From assembly GCA_039888615.1 (NCBI GenBank), contig JBDQQS010000005.1: a stretch of 64,000 bases of DNA. One strand, written 5' to 3'. The notes under the pieces are model-generated. The model was not told the DNA's origin, did not search any database, and saw only the letters and a program-made list of their open reading frames with translations. The position numbers and the translations under genes are program-made. Shown here one piece after another: positions 1 to 7,932 of the stretch. This stretch comes from Flavimaribacter sp039888615. Its GTDB lineage: Bacteria; Pseudomonadota; Alphaproteobacteria; Rhizobiales; Rhizobiaceae. Every line of letters starts with the position of its first letter. Position 1 is the first letter of the stretch.

Positions 1-2
1 AT

Positions 3-533
3 CGCGACGGCGTCAATAACATCGCCTTATGTATGGGGCACGATATGAGCCTCGGCGCTCTGATGGTCGCAGCGCGAGAGCTCGCTAGCGAAACGTCCGA
101 CAAACTGAGACCCGTGGTTATCAACTGGCTGCCACTGGTCTCGCGCATGGCGCCGGACATCCGTCGCAGAATCCCCGATGATATTTTCAACATGGTGCCC
201 CCCAATGCACGCGATGGCCACGGCGGCGCTGGCGAAACTGCGCGCATGATGTGGCAGAACGCGGAACTGGTCGTTATGGAGCGCCACCGCGACTACCGAA
301 GCGAGACGCAACCCGGAGACCTGCCGTTTCTCGGCCCTGTTGTATCCGGTGGCGGACTTTACGTGCCTCGCAAGACAACCAACACAGATCCCGAATTTGA
401 AGGAATACTCGGATACCCATCAATAGCGACGCCGGAACTCGGCGATGCACTTTACGATGGATTGGCGAGTTGGGTGGCGGGCGTCGTACAGGAGCACTGT
501 TACGGAGAACTGCCTGGTTCCTACAACTACTAA
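3..533 (+). CDS. creatininase-family amidohydrolase, 3' part (5' end outside window)
   Basis: The frame is open from the window edge, so this is the C-terminal part of a longer gene; the first internal ATG is at 33 but coding probably starts upstream. The stretch DGHGGAGETARMMW resembles the metal-ligand block (HAG..ETS) of creatininase-family enzymes, and the later GILGYPSIATPELGDAL resembles the family's C-terminal 'G.P..AT.E.G' block. Family members are metal-dependent amidohydrolases acting on cyclic amides or related compounds. The more N-terminal GHGGN block of the family appears diverged (MGHDMSLG). The substrate cannot be inferred. It converges with the permease gene that follows, which ends 3 bases away. 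Confidence 0.6.
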   Translation, partial: RDGVNNIALCMGHDMSLGALMVAARELASETSDKLRPVVINWLPLVSRMAPDIRRRIPDDIFNMVPPNARDGHGGAGETARMMWQNAELVVMERHRDYRSETQPGDLPFLGPVVSGGGLYVPRKTTNTDPEFEGILGYPSIATPELGDALYDGLASWVAGVVQEHCYGELPGSYNY

Positions 534-536
534 ATC

Positions 537-1622
537 TCATTGTTGCGCTTCGGTGTGAACATGCGGCTCGATCTCCTCGACGCCGAGGCTCGACAGATGC
601 GCCTCGTGGCTGACATCGGAGACCGGCCGGTCGCCGGCCAGCACATCGCCGTAGCGGCGCAGACGTTCGAAAGCATAGAGGAGAATTCCGACCAGGACGC
701 AGGCGACCGCGATGCCCAACCATCCGAGCGAGGGAAAGGCGTTGAAGCAGGTCCAGACATATTGTCCGACGCACAGGATCGCCACTAAAAACAGCGTCGG
801 CTTGCGGCCAATCAGGCTGACGATGAAGACGCCAAGCGGCGCGCCGAGCGCCACGACCGGCGCAGCCGCAAGCCAGTTCTCGTAGGTCCCGGGCTGCATT
901 CCGGTGGTGAATTGCTTGATCAGGACGCCGTAGACCGAACAGTACGCCATGATGATCACCGACGTCGGGATGGCGATCTTGAGGTCCGTGCGGAACAGCA
1001 GAACGAGGCAGGCGTAGACCACCATGTCGATGCCGACGCCTGTAACGGAAACCACGGTCGCGCCGGCGAAAAAGCCGAGAACCGCGCCAATACGGAAATC
1101 CCAGGTCTCGCTGAACTCCGTCATGCCCTGATGACTGGCGATTTCTCCCAGGCGATAGAGATGCAGAAGTCCGAACCCGCACCAGATGACGGCGAATGAT
1201 ATCTTGATCCAGAGATCGGAAAACAGTGGCGCGACAAAGAATATGCCGAGTGGAACGCCGAGCGTCGCTCCAAGCATGGCCCCGAACAGCATGGAGCGGG
1301 CAAGACCCTGCCGTCTGCACAGGATGAAGATGCTGGCGCTGGTCATGCCGATTGACTGGACAGCGAAACTGAAATCCCTGCCCATGCTCGCTGGCATGTC
1401 GAAGAAGAGAACGAGGACTGGAAACCCCACAGTCCCGCCGCCCATCGGGGTCGAACCGGCCACATAACTGCCAAGAGCCATGGCCGCGGCGATCGGCCAG
1501 TGGGCGAGCGTCGCGGCGACATTGTCCATTCCGAACACCAGCCAGGTCCAGGCGGTGTAGAACGCGCCAAGCCAGAGGAACCACAGCCAGAGATGGTTGC
1601 GCCTTGCGGTGGATATGGACAT
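537..1622 (-). CDS. TauE/SafE (TSUP) family membrane permease
   Basis: A 361-residue, very hydrophobic protein with about nine or ten likely membrane segments. It has the glycine-rich block GSTPMGGGTVGFPVL of TSUP/TauE-SafE permeases near residue 50 and the expected second-half repeat (residues ~170-320). The family exports small anions such as sulfite, sulfoacetate or organic acids across the inner membrane. The frame is open to 1784, but the upstream 54 residues are polar and unlike a membrane protein; ATG 1622 (MSISTARR) directly before the first hydrophobic segment is the better start. A His-rich C-terminal tail (HVHTEAQQ) follows the last segment. It diverges from the hydrolase at 1841. 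The substrate is unknown. Confidence 0.85.
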   Translation of the reverse strand: MSISTARRNHLWLWFLWLGAFYTAWTWLVFGMDNVAATLAHWPIAAAMALGSYVAGSTPMGGGTVGFPVLVLFFDMPASMGRDFSFAVQSIGMTSASIFILCRRQGLARSMLFGAMLGATLGVPLGIFFVAPLFSDLWIKISFAVIWCGFGLLHLYRLGEIASHQGMTEFSETWDFRIGAVLGFFAGATVVSVTGVGIDMVVYACLVLLFRTDLKIAIPTSVIIMAYCSVYGVLIKQFTTGMQPGTYENWLAAAPVVALGAPLGVFIVSLIGRKPTLFLVAILCVGQYVWTCFNAFPSLGWLGIAVACVLVGILLYAFERLRRYGDVLAGDRPVSDVSHEAHLSSLGVEEIEPHVHTEAQQ

Positions 1623-1840
1623 GGATGTTTCTTGCCGAAGCTCTCGTTCTTGTGTTTTCTTCGCCTGTCGGACGCTTCCCCGGGGATGACGGTTTTCCGC
1701 CTTTTGTTCTTTGACGGGACTCTTTAGCGTTCTCTCGTGAAATAGACCAGTCCTCGAGGTGATCTCATGCGTCGTTCCACCCACCTTGACAGGACTGCGC
1801 GCTTCGCTTCACCGTTGTCTGGCGAAACAGGAGCGGTAAC

Positions 1841-3058
1841 ATGACAGGCGTTGAGCGGACTTCCACCAGAATTGCCGGATTTACGTCGCCTGAGATGGAT
1901 TTCCAGCTTATGCGCCAGCTGGGAGCCGCGACCGCCGGCGGCGGCGCTCCGGGCGAGATCTTTGCCGCGCGGGCAAAAATCGCGGACGACAATGCATTCG
2001 CATGGCCGGCGGCCTTCGTCGACCAGGCCGACAGGCTCTCCGATCTTGCCGAAATGGCCATAGCGGGGGGCCACGATGTAAGCGCCTGCGGTCATCTTCT
2101 GCGCGCGTCGAGCTATTACCGGTCAGCAGAATATTTCTCTGATCCGTTCGGCCCGGACGGTCTCGGTTACGGATTGAAAAGCCGCGACGCCTTCATCAGG
2201 GCCGCCGCCCGCTTGCCGCATTCCGTGAAGCCGGTGGACATACCGTTCGAGGGAAAAATGCTGCCGGGTTATTTCCTTCAGCCTGCGGGCGGAGCGCCGG
2301 ACGGCCGAACGGTGATCTTGATGACGGGCTTCGACGGAACCGGAGAAGAACTCTATTTCCAGACCGCCGCCGATGGACTTGCGCATGGATTCAATCTGCT
2401 GATCGCCGAGGGTCCGGGACAGGTCGGGGCTCTCAGGCGCGATCCGAAGATGGTCTTCCGGCCCGATTACGAGACGCCGATCGCCGCGATTGTCGATTTC
2501 TGCCTGGATCTCGATGGTGTCAATCCGGAAAAACTCGGCCTGTACGGCATCAGTTTTGGCGGATACTTCACGATTCGCGGCGCCGCAGGCGATCAAAGGA
2601 TCCGAGCGCTCGTCGCCAATTCGCCGATCATATACCTGCTCGATTACATGAGCGGGTTCGTCCATGCGGGCGAGGGCGACGAGGACGGGGACGTCAGCCT
2701 CGACGAGGTGGACGACGTTCCCGAACAATACATGCCGTCCAGCGTCAAACTCGGTTTCAAGGCCGCATGCCGGCGGTTCGGCGTAACGACATTTTCCGGC
2801 TGGTTTGAGAAGCTCGAAGCCTATCGGGCGACGGACCGCCTCGCCGATATTTCATGCCCGGTTCTCGGCATGGTTGGAACCGGCGAGGGCGCGGAAGCGC
2901 TGAACCAGCACAAGACCTTCTGCGACGGCGTTTCGGGGCCAGCGACAAGCCGGATATTCACCGTCGAGGAAGGCGCCGACATGCACTGCCAGCTTGGCAA
3001 CCTTCCACTCTCCAACGCTGTCGTCTATGACTGGTTCGCCGATACTTTCAAAGATTGA
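1841..3058 (+). CDS. alpha/beta hydrolase, FrsA / dihydroxypseudooxynicotine-hydrolase type
   Basis: 405 residues. The N-terminal ~130 residues form a helical cap-like domain, followed by an alpha/beta-hydrolase core. The nucleophile elbow is GISFGG, with Ser at about residue 238. An oxyanion-region motif, MTGFDGTGEE, lies at ~161-170, and a candidate catalytic His is in the C-terminal GADMHCQLGN. Cap-plus-core architecture and length match the FrsA/DUF1100 and 2,6-dihydroxypseudooxynicotine hydrolase group, which cleave C-C or ester bonds. It is followed 6 bases later by a desaturase and then a uronate dehydrogenase on the same strand, probably one transcript. The fold is firm; the reaction is not known. 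Confidence 0.8.
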   Translation: MTGVERTSTRIAGFTSPEMDFQLMRQLGAATAGGGAPGEIFAARAKIADDNAFAWPAAFVDQADRLSDLAEMAIAGGHDVSACGHLLRASSYYRSAEYFSDPFGPDGLGYGLKSRDAFIRAAARLPHSVKPVDIPFEGKMLPGYFLQPAGGAPDGRTVILMTGFDGTGEELYFQTAADGLAHGFNLLIAEGPGQVGALRRDPKMVFRPDYETPIAAIVDFCLDLDGVNPEKLGLYGISFGGYFTIRGAAGDQRIRALVANSPIIYLLDYMSGFVHAGEGDEDGDVSLDEVDDVPEQYMPSSVKLGFKAACRRFGVTTFSGWFEKLEAYRATDRLADISCPVLGMVGTGEGAEALNQHKTFCDGVSGPATSRIFTVEEGADMHCQLGNLPLSNAVVYDWFADTFKD

Positions 3059-3064
3059 CGAACC

Positions 3065-3958
3065 ATGGATCACCGCGCCTTCATACGGACGCTTTCCGCT
3101 GAACAACGCCGCAGCCTGACGCTGAAATCCGATTTCCGTGGTTTGCTAGCGTTGTGCCTGCATTGGGGCGCGATCGTGGTGGTCGGCTTTCTGATCGCAT
3201 GGCGCGCGCCCTTCTGGCCGCTTCTGCTACCCGTCCAGGGTGTCCTCATCGTTTTTCTGTTCACGCTTCTGCACGAAACCGTCCACCGCACAGCCTTTGC
3301 GTCGCAGTGGATCAATGACTGGGTCGCGCGTATTTGCGGGCTGGCGATCCTGCTGCCGTCCGAGTGGTTTCGCTATTTCCATTTTGCGCACCACCGCCAC
3401 ACGCAGGATCCGGAAAACGATCCGGAACTGGCCGAGCCGAAACCCGAAACCGTCGCCCAGTATGTCTTGCACATTTCCGGAATTCCCGTCTGGCGGAGCC
3501 AGATAAAGACGCTGTTCCGCCTTGCGTTCGAAGGCGGCGGCGACATTTTCACGCCGCCCTCGGGACGGCTGAAAGTGCGCAGGGAAGCAAGGGCGATGCT
3601 CGGTTTCTACGTGGCGCTGGCGATCGTCTCGATCTATGCCGGCTCGACCTTGCCGGTCTATGTCTGGATTGTCCCGGTTCTTCTGGGGCAACCCTTTTTG
3701 CGGCTCTACCTGCTCGCCGAGCATGGCCGCTGCCCCTTCGTCGCCAACATGCTCGAAAACAGCCGCACGACATTCACCAATATCGTCGTGCGGCAGCTTG
3801 CCTGGAACATGCCCTATCATTCAGAACACCACAGCTACCCCGTCGTTCCCTTTTACAAGTTGCCGGAACTGCACAGGCTTGTGCGCGACCACCTGCGGAC
3901 GACGGAGCGGGGCTATAAACGTTTTCATCAGGCCTATATCGGCGATCTCACCCGCTGA
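3065..3958 (+). CDS. fatty acid desaturase family protein
   Basis: 297 residues with the three histidine clusters of membrane di-iron desaturases: HETVH (residues 70-74), HFAHHRH (106-112) and HSEHH near residue 250. Hydrophobic segments lie at ~28-66, ~88-98 and ~180-215. The enzyme would introduce a double bond or hydroxyl group into a lipid or other apolar chain at the inner membrane, using O2 and reducing equivalents. It lies 6 bases after the hydrolase and 45 bases before the uronate dehydrogenase. It is shorter than classical acyl-lipid desaturases but close to the short bacterial FA_desaturase group. The substrate is uncertain. Confidence 0.85.
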   Translation: MDHRAFIRTLSAEQRRSLTLKSDFRGLLALCLHWGAIVVVGFLIAWRAPFWPLLLPVQGVLIVFLFTLLHETVHRTAFASQWINDWVARICGLAILLPSEWFRYFHFAHHRHTQDPENDPELAEPKPETVAQYVLHISGIPVWRSQIKTLFRLAFEGGGDIFTPPSGRLKVRREARAMLGFYVALAIVSIYAGSTLPVYVWIVPVLLGQPFLRLYLLAEHGRCPFVANMLENSRTTFTNIVVRQLAWNMPYHSEHHSYPVVPFYKLPELHRLVRDHLRTTERGYKRFHQAYIGDLTR

Positions 3959-4003
3959 TCCTCACATACCGACGTTAGAAAGCAGCGAAAAGGATCGATT
4001 GCT

Positions 4004-4810
4004 ATGACCAAGATCTTGAAACGGCTTCTGATCACCGGGGCCGGCGGTGGCCTTGGAAAGGTGGCGCGAGAGCGCCTGTCCTACATCGCCGACACGATCA
4101 GGGTTTCCGATATCGTCGATCTGGGAGAAGCCGCCCCGCATGAGGAGATCGTCAATTGCGACCTTGCGGATCATGACGCCGTCAACGATCTGGTGGCCGG
4201 ATGCGACGGAGTGGTCCATTTCGGAGGAATATCCGTTGAGGACAGCTTCTCGAGAATTTTGAAAGCCAATATCGAGGGCGTGTACAACCTCTATGAGGCG
4301 GCGCGGAAAAATGGCGGTCCCCGCATATTCATGGCGAGCTCCAATCACGTCGTTGGCTTTCATCGCCAAAACCAGCGTCTCGATGCGAATGCGCCGTTGC
4401 GGCCGGACGGTCTCTATGGCGTCTCCAAGTGCTTCGCTGAAAACCTGGCAAGCATGTATCACGACAAGTTCGGCGTCGAGACGGCGCTGGTGAGGATCGG
4501 CTCAAGCTTTCCTGAAGCCACAAACCGGCGGTTCCTCGCAACCTGGCTCAGCTATGACGACCTGATCTCGCTGATCGTCTATGTATTCGAGGCGCCGAAA
4601 CTGGGTTGCCCGGTGATCTATGGCGTTTCCGACAATGACACCGTGTGGTGGGACAACAGTTCCGTGCGCTATCTCGGCTGGCGGCCGAAGGACAATTCGG
4701 CCGTATTTCGCGATCGCGTATACGCCGACGAACCGGAACCCGAGCCGGATGATCCGGTCGCCATATACCAGGGCGGGAAGTTCACCCAGGATCCGATCAT
4801 CGAGGATTGA
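4004..4810 (+). CDS. udh: uronate dehydrogenase (NAD-dependent)
   Basis: A 268-residue extended short-chain dehydrogenase with an N-terminal Rossmann motif TGAGGGLG (11-18), VHFGGISVE (71-79), NIEGVYNLYEAAR, ASSNHVVGF and the catalytic YGVSK (Tyr138, Lys142). These blocks and the length correspond to the characterised Agrobacterium/Pseudomonas uronate dehydrogenases, which oxidise D-galacturonate or D-glucuronate to the aldarolactone. The ATG at 4004 follows the purine-rich stretch agcgaaaagg. It converges with sodC. In this genome it would fit with the acid-sugar genes near 40-50 kb, but no local partner enzyme is adjacent. Confidence 0.85.
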   Translation: MTKILKRLLITGAGGGLGKVARERLSYIADTIRVSDIVDLGEAAPHEEIVNCDLADHDAVNDLVAGCDGVVHFGGISVEDSFSRILKANIEGVYNLYEAARKNGGPRIFMASSNHVVGFHRQNQRLDANAPLRPDGLYGVSKCFAENLASMYHDKFGVETALVRIGSSFPEATNRRFLATWLSYDDLISLIVYVFEAPKLGCPVIYGVSDNDTVWWDNSSVRYLGWRPKDNSAVFRDRVYADEPEPEPDDPVAIYQGGKFTQDPIIED

Positions 4811-4880
4811 CGCCAGTGCTCCATGCCGTCCGCCCGTTCCATTCCTTGTGGTTCATTGTCCGGATTGGGTTCGGTCGAGC

Positions 4881-5402
4881 CTATTGCTGCGGGTACAGAA
4901 CGCCGCAAGCCAACCTGTCTCCGGCGTCGCCGGAAGGCTGCGAGGCGTAGTCGTCGGCGCCGGCGTGCAAAATGACAGCCGCGCCGTCGGGTCCTGCGAT
5001 CGTGGGCGAGGCGTCCGGATCGAGGCTGAAACCATCCGTGAAATACTCAACCTGCACGATCCCGTCTTCGCCGGCGTGCAGGTTCGGCAGGTCGCCCGCG
5101 TGTGGACCCATGCTGTCTTCGACCCCGTGATTCATGCCGCCCGAAAGGTGCCCGCCGGCGGATTTGAAATTTTCATCGGCGTCGCAGACGCCTTTCTCGT
5201 GAATGTGGAATCCATGCGCGCCTGCGGGCACGCCTTTGATGTCAATTGTCATGTGCGCCATGCCAGAGGCTGTTTCGGCAACTGTCACCGTGCCGGAGAC
5301 ACCGTTTCCGGAAATCGTTGCCTGGGTGGAGCGCATGTCCTGTGCGATTGCAGGCGTGGCGAGCATCGCAATGGTTGACGCAAGCGCAATCAGTGTTCTC
5401 AT
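4881..5402 (-). CDS. sodC: periplasmic Cu/Zn superoxide dismutase
   Basis: 173 residues from ATG 5402, preceded by gaggaa. An upstream in-frame ATG (5438) would add a charged N terminus before the signal peptide and is rejected. The protein starts with a Sec signal peptide (MRTLIALASTIAMLATPAIAQ). It then shows the copper/zinc ligand block HGFHIHEKGVC, the Zn-loop histidines in GGHLSGGMNHG and MGPHAGDLPN, the active-site Arg region (GDAGDRLACG), and the two cysteines (GVC, ACG) of the conserved disulfide. It dismutates superoxide in the periplasm. It is a complete, apparently functional copy, convergent with udh. Confidence 0.95.
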   Translation of the reverse strand: MRTLIALASTIAMLATPAIAQDMRSTQATISGNGVSGTVTVAETASGMAHMTIDIKGVPAGAHGFHIHEKGVCDADENFKSAGGHLSGGMNHGVEDSMGPHAGDLPNLHAGEDGIVQVEYFTDGFSLDPDASPTIAGPDGAAVILHAGADDYASQPSGDAGDRLACGVLYPQQ

Positions 5403-5597
5403 TTCCTCGTCCTCATTCCAGTTCAAGTCGATAGCCATTCAAAGCCGGTCATTCTTCATGGGAATCTAATGCAGGAGCGTTCGGCGTCCACCAAAGTCGG
5501 CGAAACAATCCTATATGGTCGAAAGTCGGTGCTGTCGGGAACGCCTGCAATGGCCGGAACGTTTCCAGAATTCCAACTGGCAGGAAGGAAAACAATC

Positions 5598-5876
5598 ATG
5601 ACCGAACTCACGGTGAGCGAACTGGAAAGTCAACTTAACGCACAGCGAAAACTTATCGTGCATCTCGTCTGGTATATTGCCCGGACGTCGCCGGATGACG
5701 GTTTTCTCGACCATATCGTCCAGGATGGCGATCTTCTCGATCAGCAGGAGGATCCGGGTGTTGACCCGACGGGGGCGTTCGCGCAGCAGGCGCGCATGGC
5801 CGCCGAAGTCCGCGCGATCGTTGATCAGGTCAGGGCGCGACTGGACTCAGAATTACCCGAGCGCCAGCAACCCTGA
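5598..5876 (+). CDS. small hypothetical protein, 92 aa
   Basis: The frame is open from 5469, but ATG 5598 follows the strong Shine-Dalgarno caggaaggaaaac and begins a compact, charged protein (MTELTVSELESQLNAQRKL). It has an N-terminal amphipathic helix, a short hydrophobic stretch (LIVHLVWYIA) and an acidic middle (QDGDLLDQQED). No signal peptide is visible and I do not recognise the family. It sits between sodC and the nitroreductase, and ends 10 bases before the putative -35 element of the nitroreductase promoter. Confidence 0.65.
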   Translation: MTELTVSELESQLNAQRKLIVHLVWYIARTSPDDGFLDHIVQDGDLLDQQEDPGVDPTGAFAQQARMAAEVRAIVDQVRARLDSELPERQQP

Positions 5877-5885
5877 ACGATCTGA

Positions 5886-5914
5886 TTGACAGGTGGGATC
5901 GACGCCCATATCGT
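5886..5914 (+). promoter_or_regulatory. predicted promoter of the nitroreductase-marR operon
   Basis: A perfect TTGACA at 5886-5891 is followed after 17 bases by TATCGT at 5909-5914. An alternative -10 is TATGAT at 5915-5920 with a longer spacer. The palindrome at 5905-5934 covers either -10 choice and reaches the ribosome binding site, the expected layout for a steric repressor. Confidence 0.6.
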
Positions 5915-5934
5915 TATGATCATAACGATATGGG
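5905..5934. promoter_or_regulatory. perfect 30-base palindrome, probable MarR operator
   Basis: The left arm cccatatcgttatga (5905-5919) is exactly complementary to the right arm 5920-5934, with no spacer. It covers the -10 region of the nitroreductase-marR operon and ends just before the Shine-Dalgarno gggagg. MarR dimers typically bind 16-20 base palindromes with ATCGTT/AACGAT-like arms near their own promoters, so the downstream MarR gene is the natural candidate regulator. Confidence 0.75.
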
Positions 5935-5942
5935 AGGAATTC

Positions 5943-6689
5943 ATGTCACAGGCGATAGAGACCGATCGCAACCGTTACGACGCTTTGATGGACGTTGTCG
6001 AAAGACGCATGACGGTGCGCGCGTTCGACCCGGACTACGTTGTTCCGAAAGACCACTACGAGATGATTCTGGAAGCCGCGCGGCACGCGCCGTCCGGCGC
6101 CAACGCCCAGCCCTGGCATTTCATCGTGGTGACGGACCAGGCGCTCAAGAACGAGATCATGGAATATTTCCGCGCCGAGCAGGTCGCCCGCGCCAAGCTG
6201 AAGATGAAGTTTCCGACGCCGGATTATCGTGGGCTCGCCACCTCGCCGGGCCTGATCGTTGTCGCCAGCGATTTTCGCTGGATCAAGGCCTTTCCCGTCC
6301 TGAACGACGGATCGGATCTCGACAAGATGTACAAGGAGAACGCCGAGCGCATTCTCCTGCAAAGCGTCGCGGCCGCAACCATGTCGGCGCATCTCGCCGC
6401 CGCCGCGCTTGGCTATAATGTCTGGTGGGTGACTGCGATCGGCCAGGAAGCCGCGCAAAAGGCCATGAAGCCATTGCTGGGAATTCCCGAGGAACTCTCC
6501 GTGCTGGATATCATGTGTTTTGGCCCCGCAGCCAAGAAGCCGTACAAGCGCTGGAAGAAGAAACTCGACGAGGTCGTCAACTGGAACCGGTTCGACCAGT
6601 CGCATTTCATGACCGATGGGGAAATCGACGAGTGGATCGCCCGCACCCGTCACAAGGTGATGTATCGCGACGAAAGCAATGTCGACTGA
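5943..6689 (+). CDS. nitroreductase-family FMN oxidoreductase
   Basis: 248 residues from ATG 5943, which follows gggaggaattc. An in-frame codon at 5886 lies inside the promoter and is rejected. The N terminus has the family signature R-M-T-V-R-A-F (FMN phosphate contact), followed by ARHAPSGANAQPWHF, the typical FMN-binding block. LLQSVAAATMSAHLAAAALGYNVWW is the dimer-core helix, and the C-terminal half contains PEELSVLDIMCFG. The C-terminal tail is somewhat longer than in small nitroreductases. It would reduce nitro or quinone-like or halogenated compounds with NAD(P)H. The MarR gene overlaps its 3' end by 11 bases, which suggests co-transcription and inducer sensing. Confidence 0.85.
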   Translation: MSQAIETDRNRYDALMDVVERRMTVRAFDPDYVVPKDHYEMILEAARHAPSGANAQPWHFIVVTDQALKNEIMEYFRAEQVARAKLKMKFPTPDYRGLATSPGLIVVASDFRWIKAFPVLNDGSDLDKMYKENAERILLQSVAAATMSAHLAAAALGYNVWWVTAIGQEAAQKAMKPLLGIPEELSVLDIMCFGPAAKKPYKRWKKKLDEVVNWNRFDQSHFMTDGEIDEWIARTRHKVMYRDESNVD

Positions 6690-7158
6690 AAAGGCGGCCG
6701 TTGCGCCGCATGGCGTTGAAGACGCATTGTCCGCGTACAGTCTCGACGGTCAGATTGGCTTTCTGTTGCGTTGCGCCTATCAGCGCGCCAGCGGAAATCT
6801 GCTCCGGCGCATTGCGGACCACGGTCTCACTCCGGCGCAGTTCAGCGTCATGGCGCGGCTGCATGAGCGCGGTTCGATGTCGCAGAACCGGCTAGGCCGA
6901 CTGGTTGGCATGGAGCCCGCAAATATCCGCGACGTGGTGCTGCGGTTGAAACGCCGCGGTCTCCTTGAAACCCGGCCGGCGCCGGATGACGCGCGGCGTC
7001 TGGTCGTGGATTTTTCAGAGCAGGGCCGGAGCCTGATCGCCAGGCTCATTCCGCTGGAAATCGAAAGCTCCGCGCAGACGCTCGCTTCACTGAACCCGCA
7101 GGAGCAGCAAATGCTTCTACAGCTCCTTGGTCGCGTCGCCGAAATCGAGGAAGGCTGA
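6679..7158 (+). CDS. MarR-family transcriptional regulator
   Basis: 159 residues, starting inside the last codons of the nitroreductase gene (11-base overlap). It shows a MarR winged helix: LTPAQFSVMARLHERGSMSQNRLGRLVGMEPANIRDVVLRLKRRGLLETR, followed by the wing PAPDDARRLVVDFSEQG, and N- and C-terminal helices for dimerisation. It is most likely the repressor that binds the perfect palindrome at 5905-5934 and so controls the nitroreductase and itself. The ligand is unknown. It converges with fabI. Confidence 0.9.
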   Translation: MSTEKAAVAPHGVEDALSAYSLDGQIGFLLRCAYQRASGNLLRRIADHGLTPAQFSVMARLHERGSMSQNRLGRLVGMEPANIRDVVLRLKRRGLLETRPAPDDARRLVVDFSEQGRSLIARLIPLEIESSAQTLASLNPQEQQMLLQLLGRVAEIEEG

Positions 7159-7167
7159 AATTCGTGG

Positions 7168-7932
7168 TCAGGCGACCGTATGGAAGCCGTTGTCGGAATA
7201 GACGACCGCGCCTGTCATGGACGCGCCGTCGTCGCTGGCCAGGAAAGTCGCGACTTTACCGACGTCCTCGATCGTGACCAGACGGTTTGCCGGCGTGCGT
7301 GCCCGCACCTCGTCCAGAAGCGCATCAAAGCGGTCGATGCCCGATGCTGCGCGTGTGGCGATCGGACCGGCCGATATCGCATTCGCCCGAATGCCGTGGT
7401 CGGCGAGATCCGCAGCCAGATAGCGAACGCTGGATTCCAGCGCCGCCTTGACCGGACCCATCAGATTGTAATGTTCGACCACCCTGTCGGCGCCGTAGAA
7501 GCTTACAGTCAGCAGGCTGCCGCCGTCCTTCATCAGCGGGATTGCCAGTTTCGCCATGCGCAGGAAGGAATGGCACGACACGTCCATGGCCAGCGCAAAA
7601 CCCTCCGCCGAACTGTTGACAACGCTCGTCTGGAGATCTTCGCGTGGCGCAAATGCGATTGAGTGCAGAAGAAAATCGAGTTGGCCCCAGGTCTGCTCGA
7701 TCTCGTCGAACACCGCTTCAAGCTGCCCCGGCGCGCGCACGTCGCAGGGAACGAAAATCGGGGCTTCCAGAGCCTCGGCGATCGGCGCCACATAGGGCTT
7801 TGCCTTTTCGTTCAGATAGGTGACGGCAAGATCCGCGCCGGCGGCGTGAAACGCTTTTGCGCAACCGGTGGCGATACTGTGCTGGTTCGCGATCCCGACG
7901 ATGAGGCCGCGCTTACCCGCAAGATTGGTCAT
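7168..7932 (-). CDS. fabI: enoyl-[acyl-carrier-protein] reductase, FabI type
   Basis: 254 residues with the atypical SDR nucleotide motif of FabI (GKRGLIVGIANQHSIATG), the LLHSIAFAPR segment and the catalytic Tyr-x6-Lys (YNLMGPVK) near residue 155. SAGPIATRAASGI follows, then the C-terminal FLASDDGASMTGAVVYSDNGFH. It catalyses the NADH-dependent reduction of enoyl-thioesters. The start codon overlaps the stop of the MaoC-Pta gene (ATGA), so it is the last gene of the phaC operon. Because of this context it is probably a second FabI paralogue tied to the PHA/acyl-phosphate cluster and not the housekeeping enzyme. Confidence 0.9.
   Translation of the reverse strand: MTNLAGKRGLIVGIANQHSIATGCAKAFHAAGADLAVTYLNEKAKPYVAPIAEALEAPIFVPCDVRAPGQLEAVFDEIEQTWGQLDFLLHSIAFAPREDLQTSVVNSSAEGFALAMDVSCHSFLRMAKLAIPLMKDGGSLLTVSFYGADRVVEHYNLMGPVKAALESSVRYLAADLADHGIRANAISAGPIATRAASGIDRFDALLDEVRARTPANRLVTIEDVGKVATFLASDDGASMTGAVVYSDNGFHTVA

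Noticed and set aside
274..1584. 436-codon open frame on the minus strand overlapping the TauE/SafE gene
   Set aside because: Arg-rich, no domain pattern; it is the alternative frame of a GC-rich gene whose own frame encodes a clear membrane permease.
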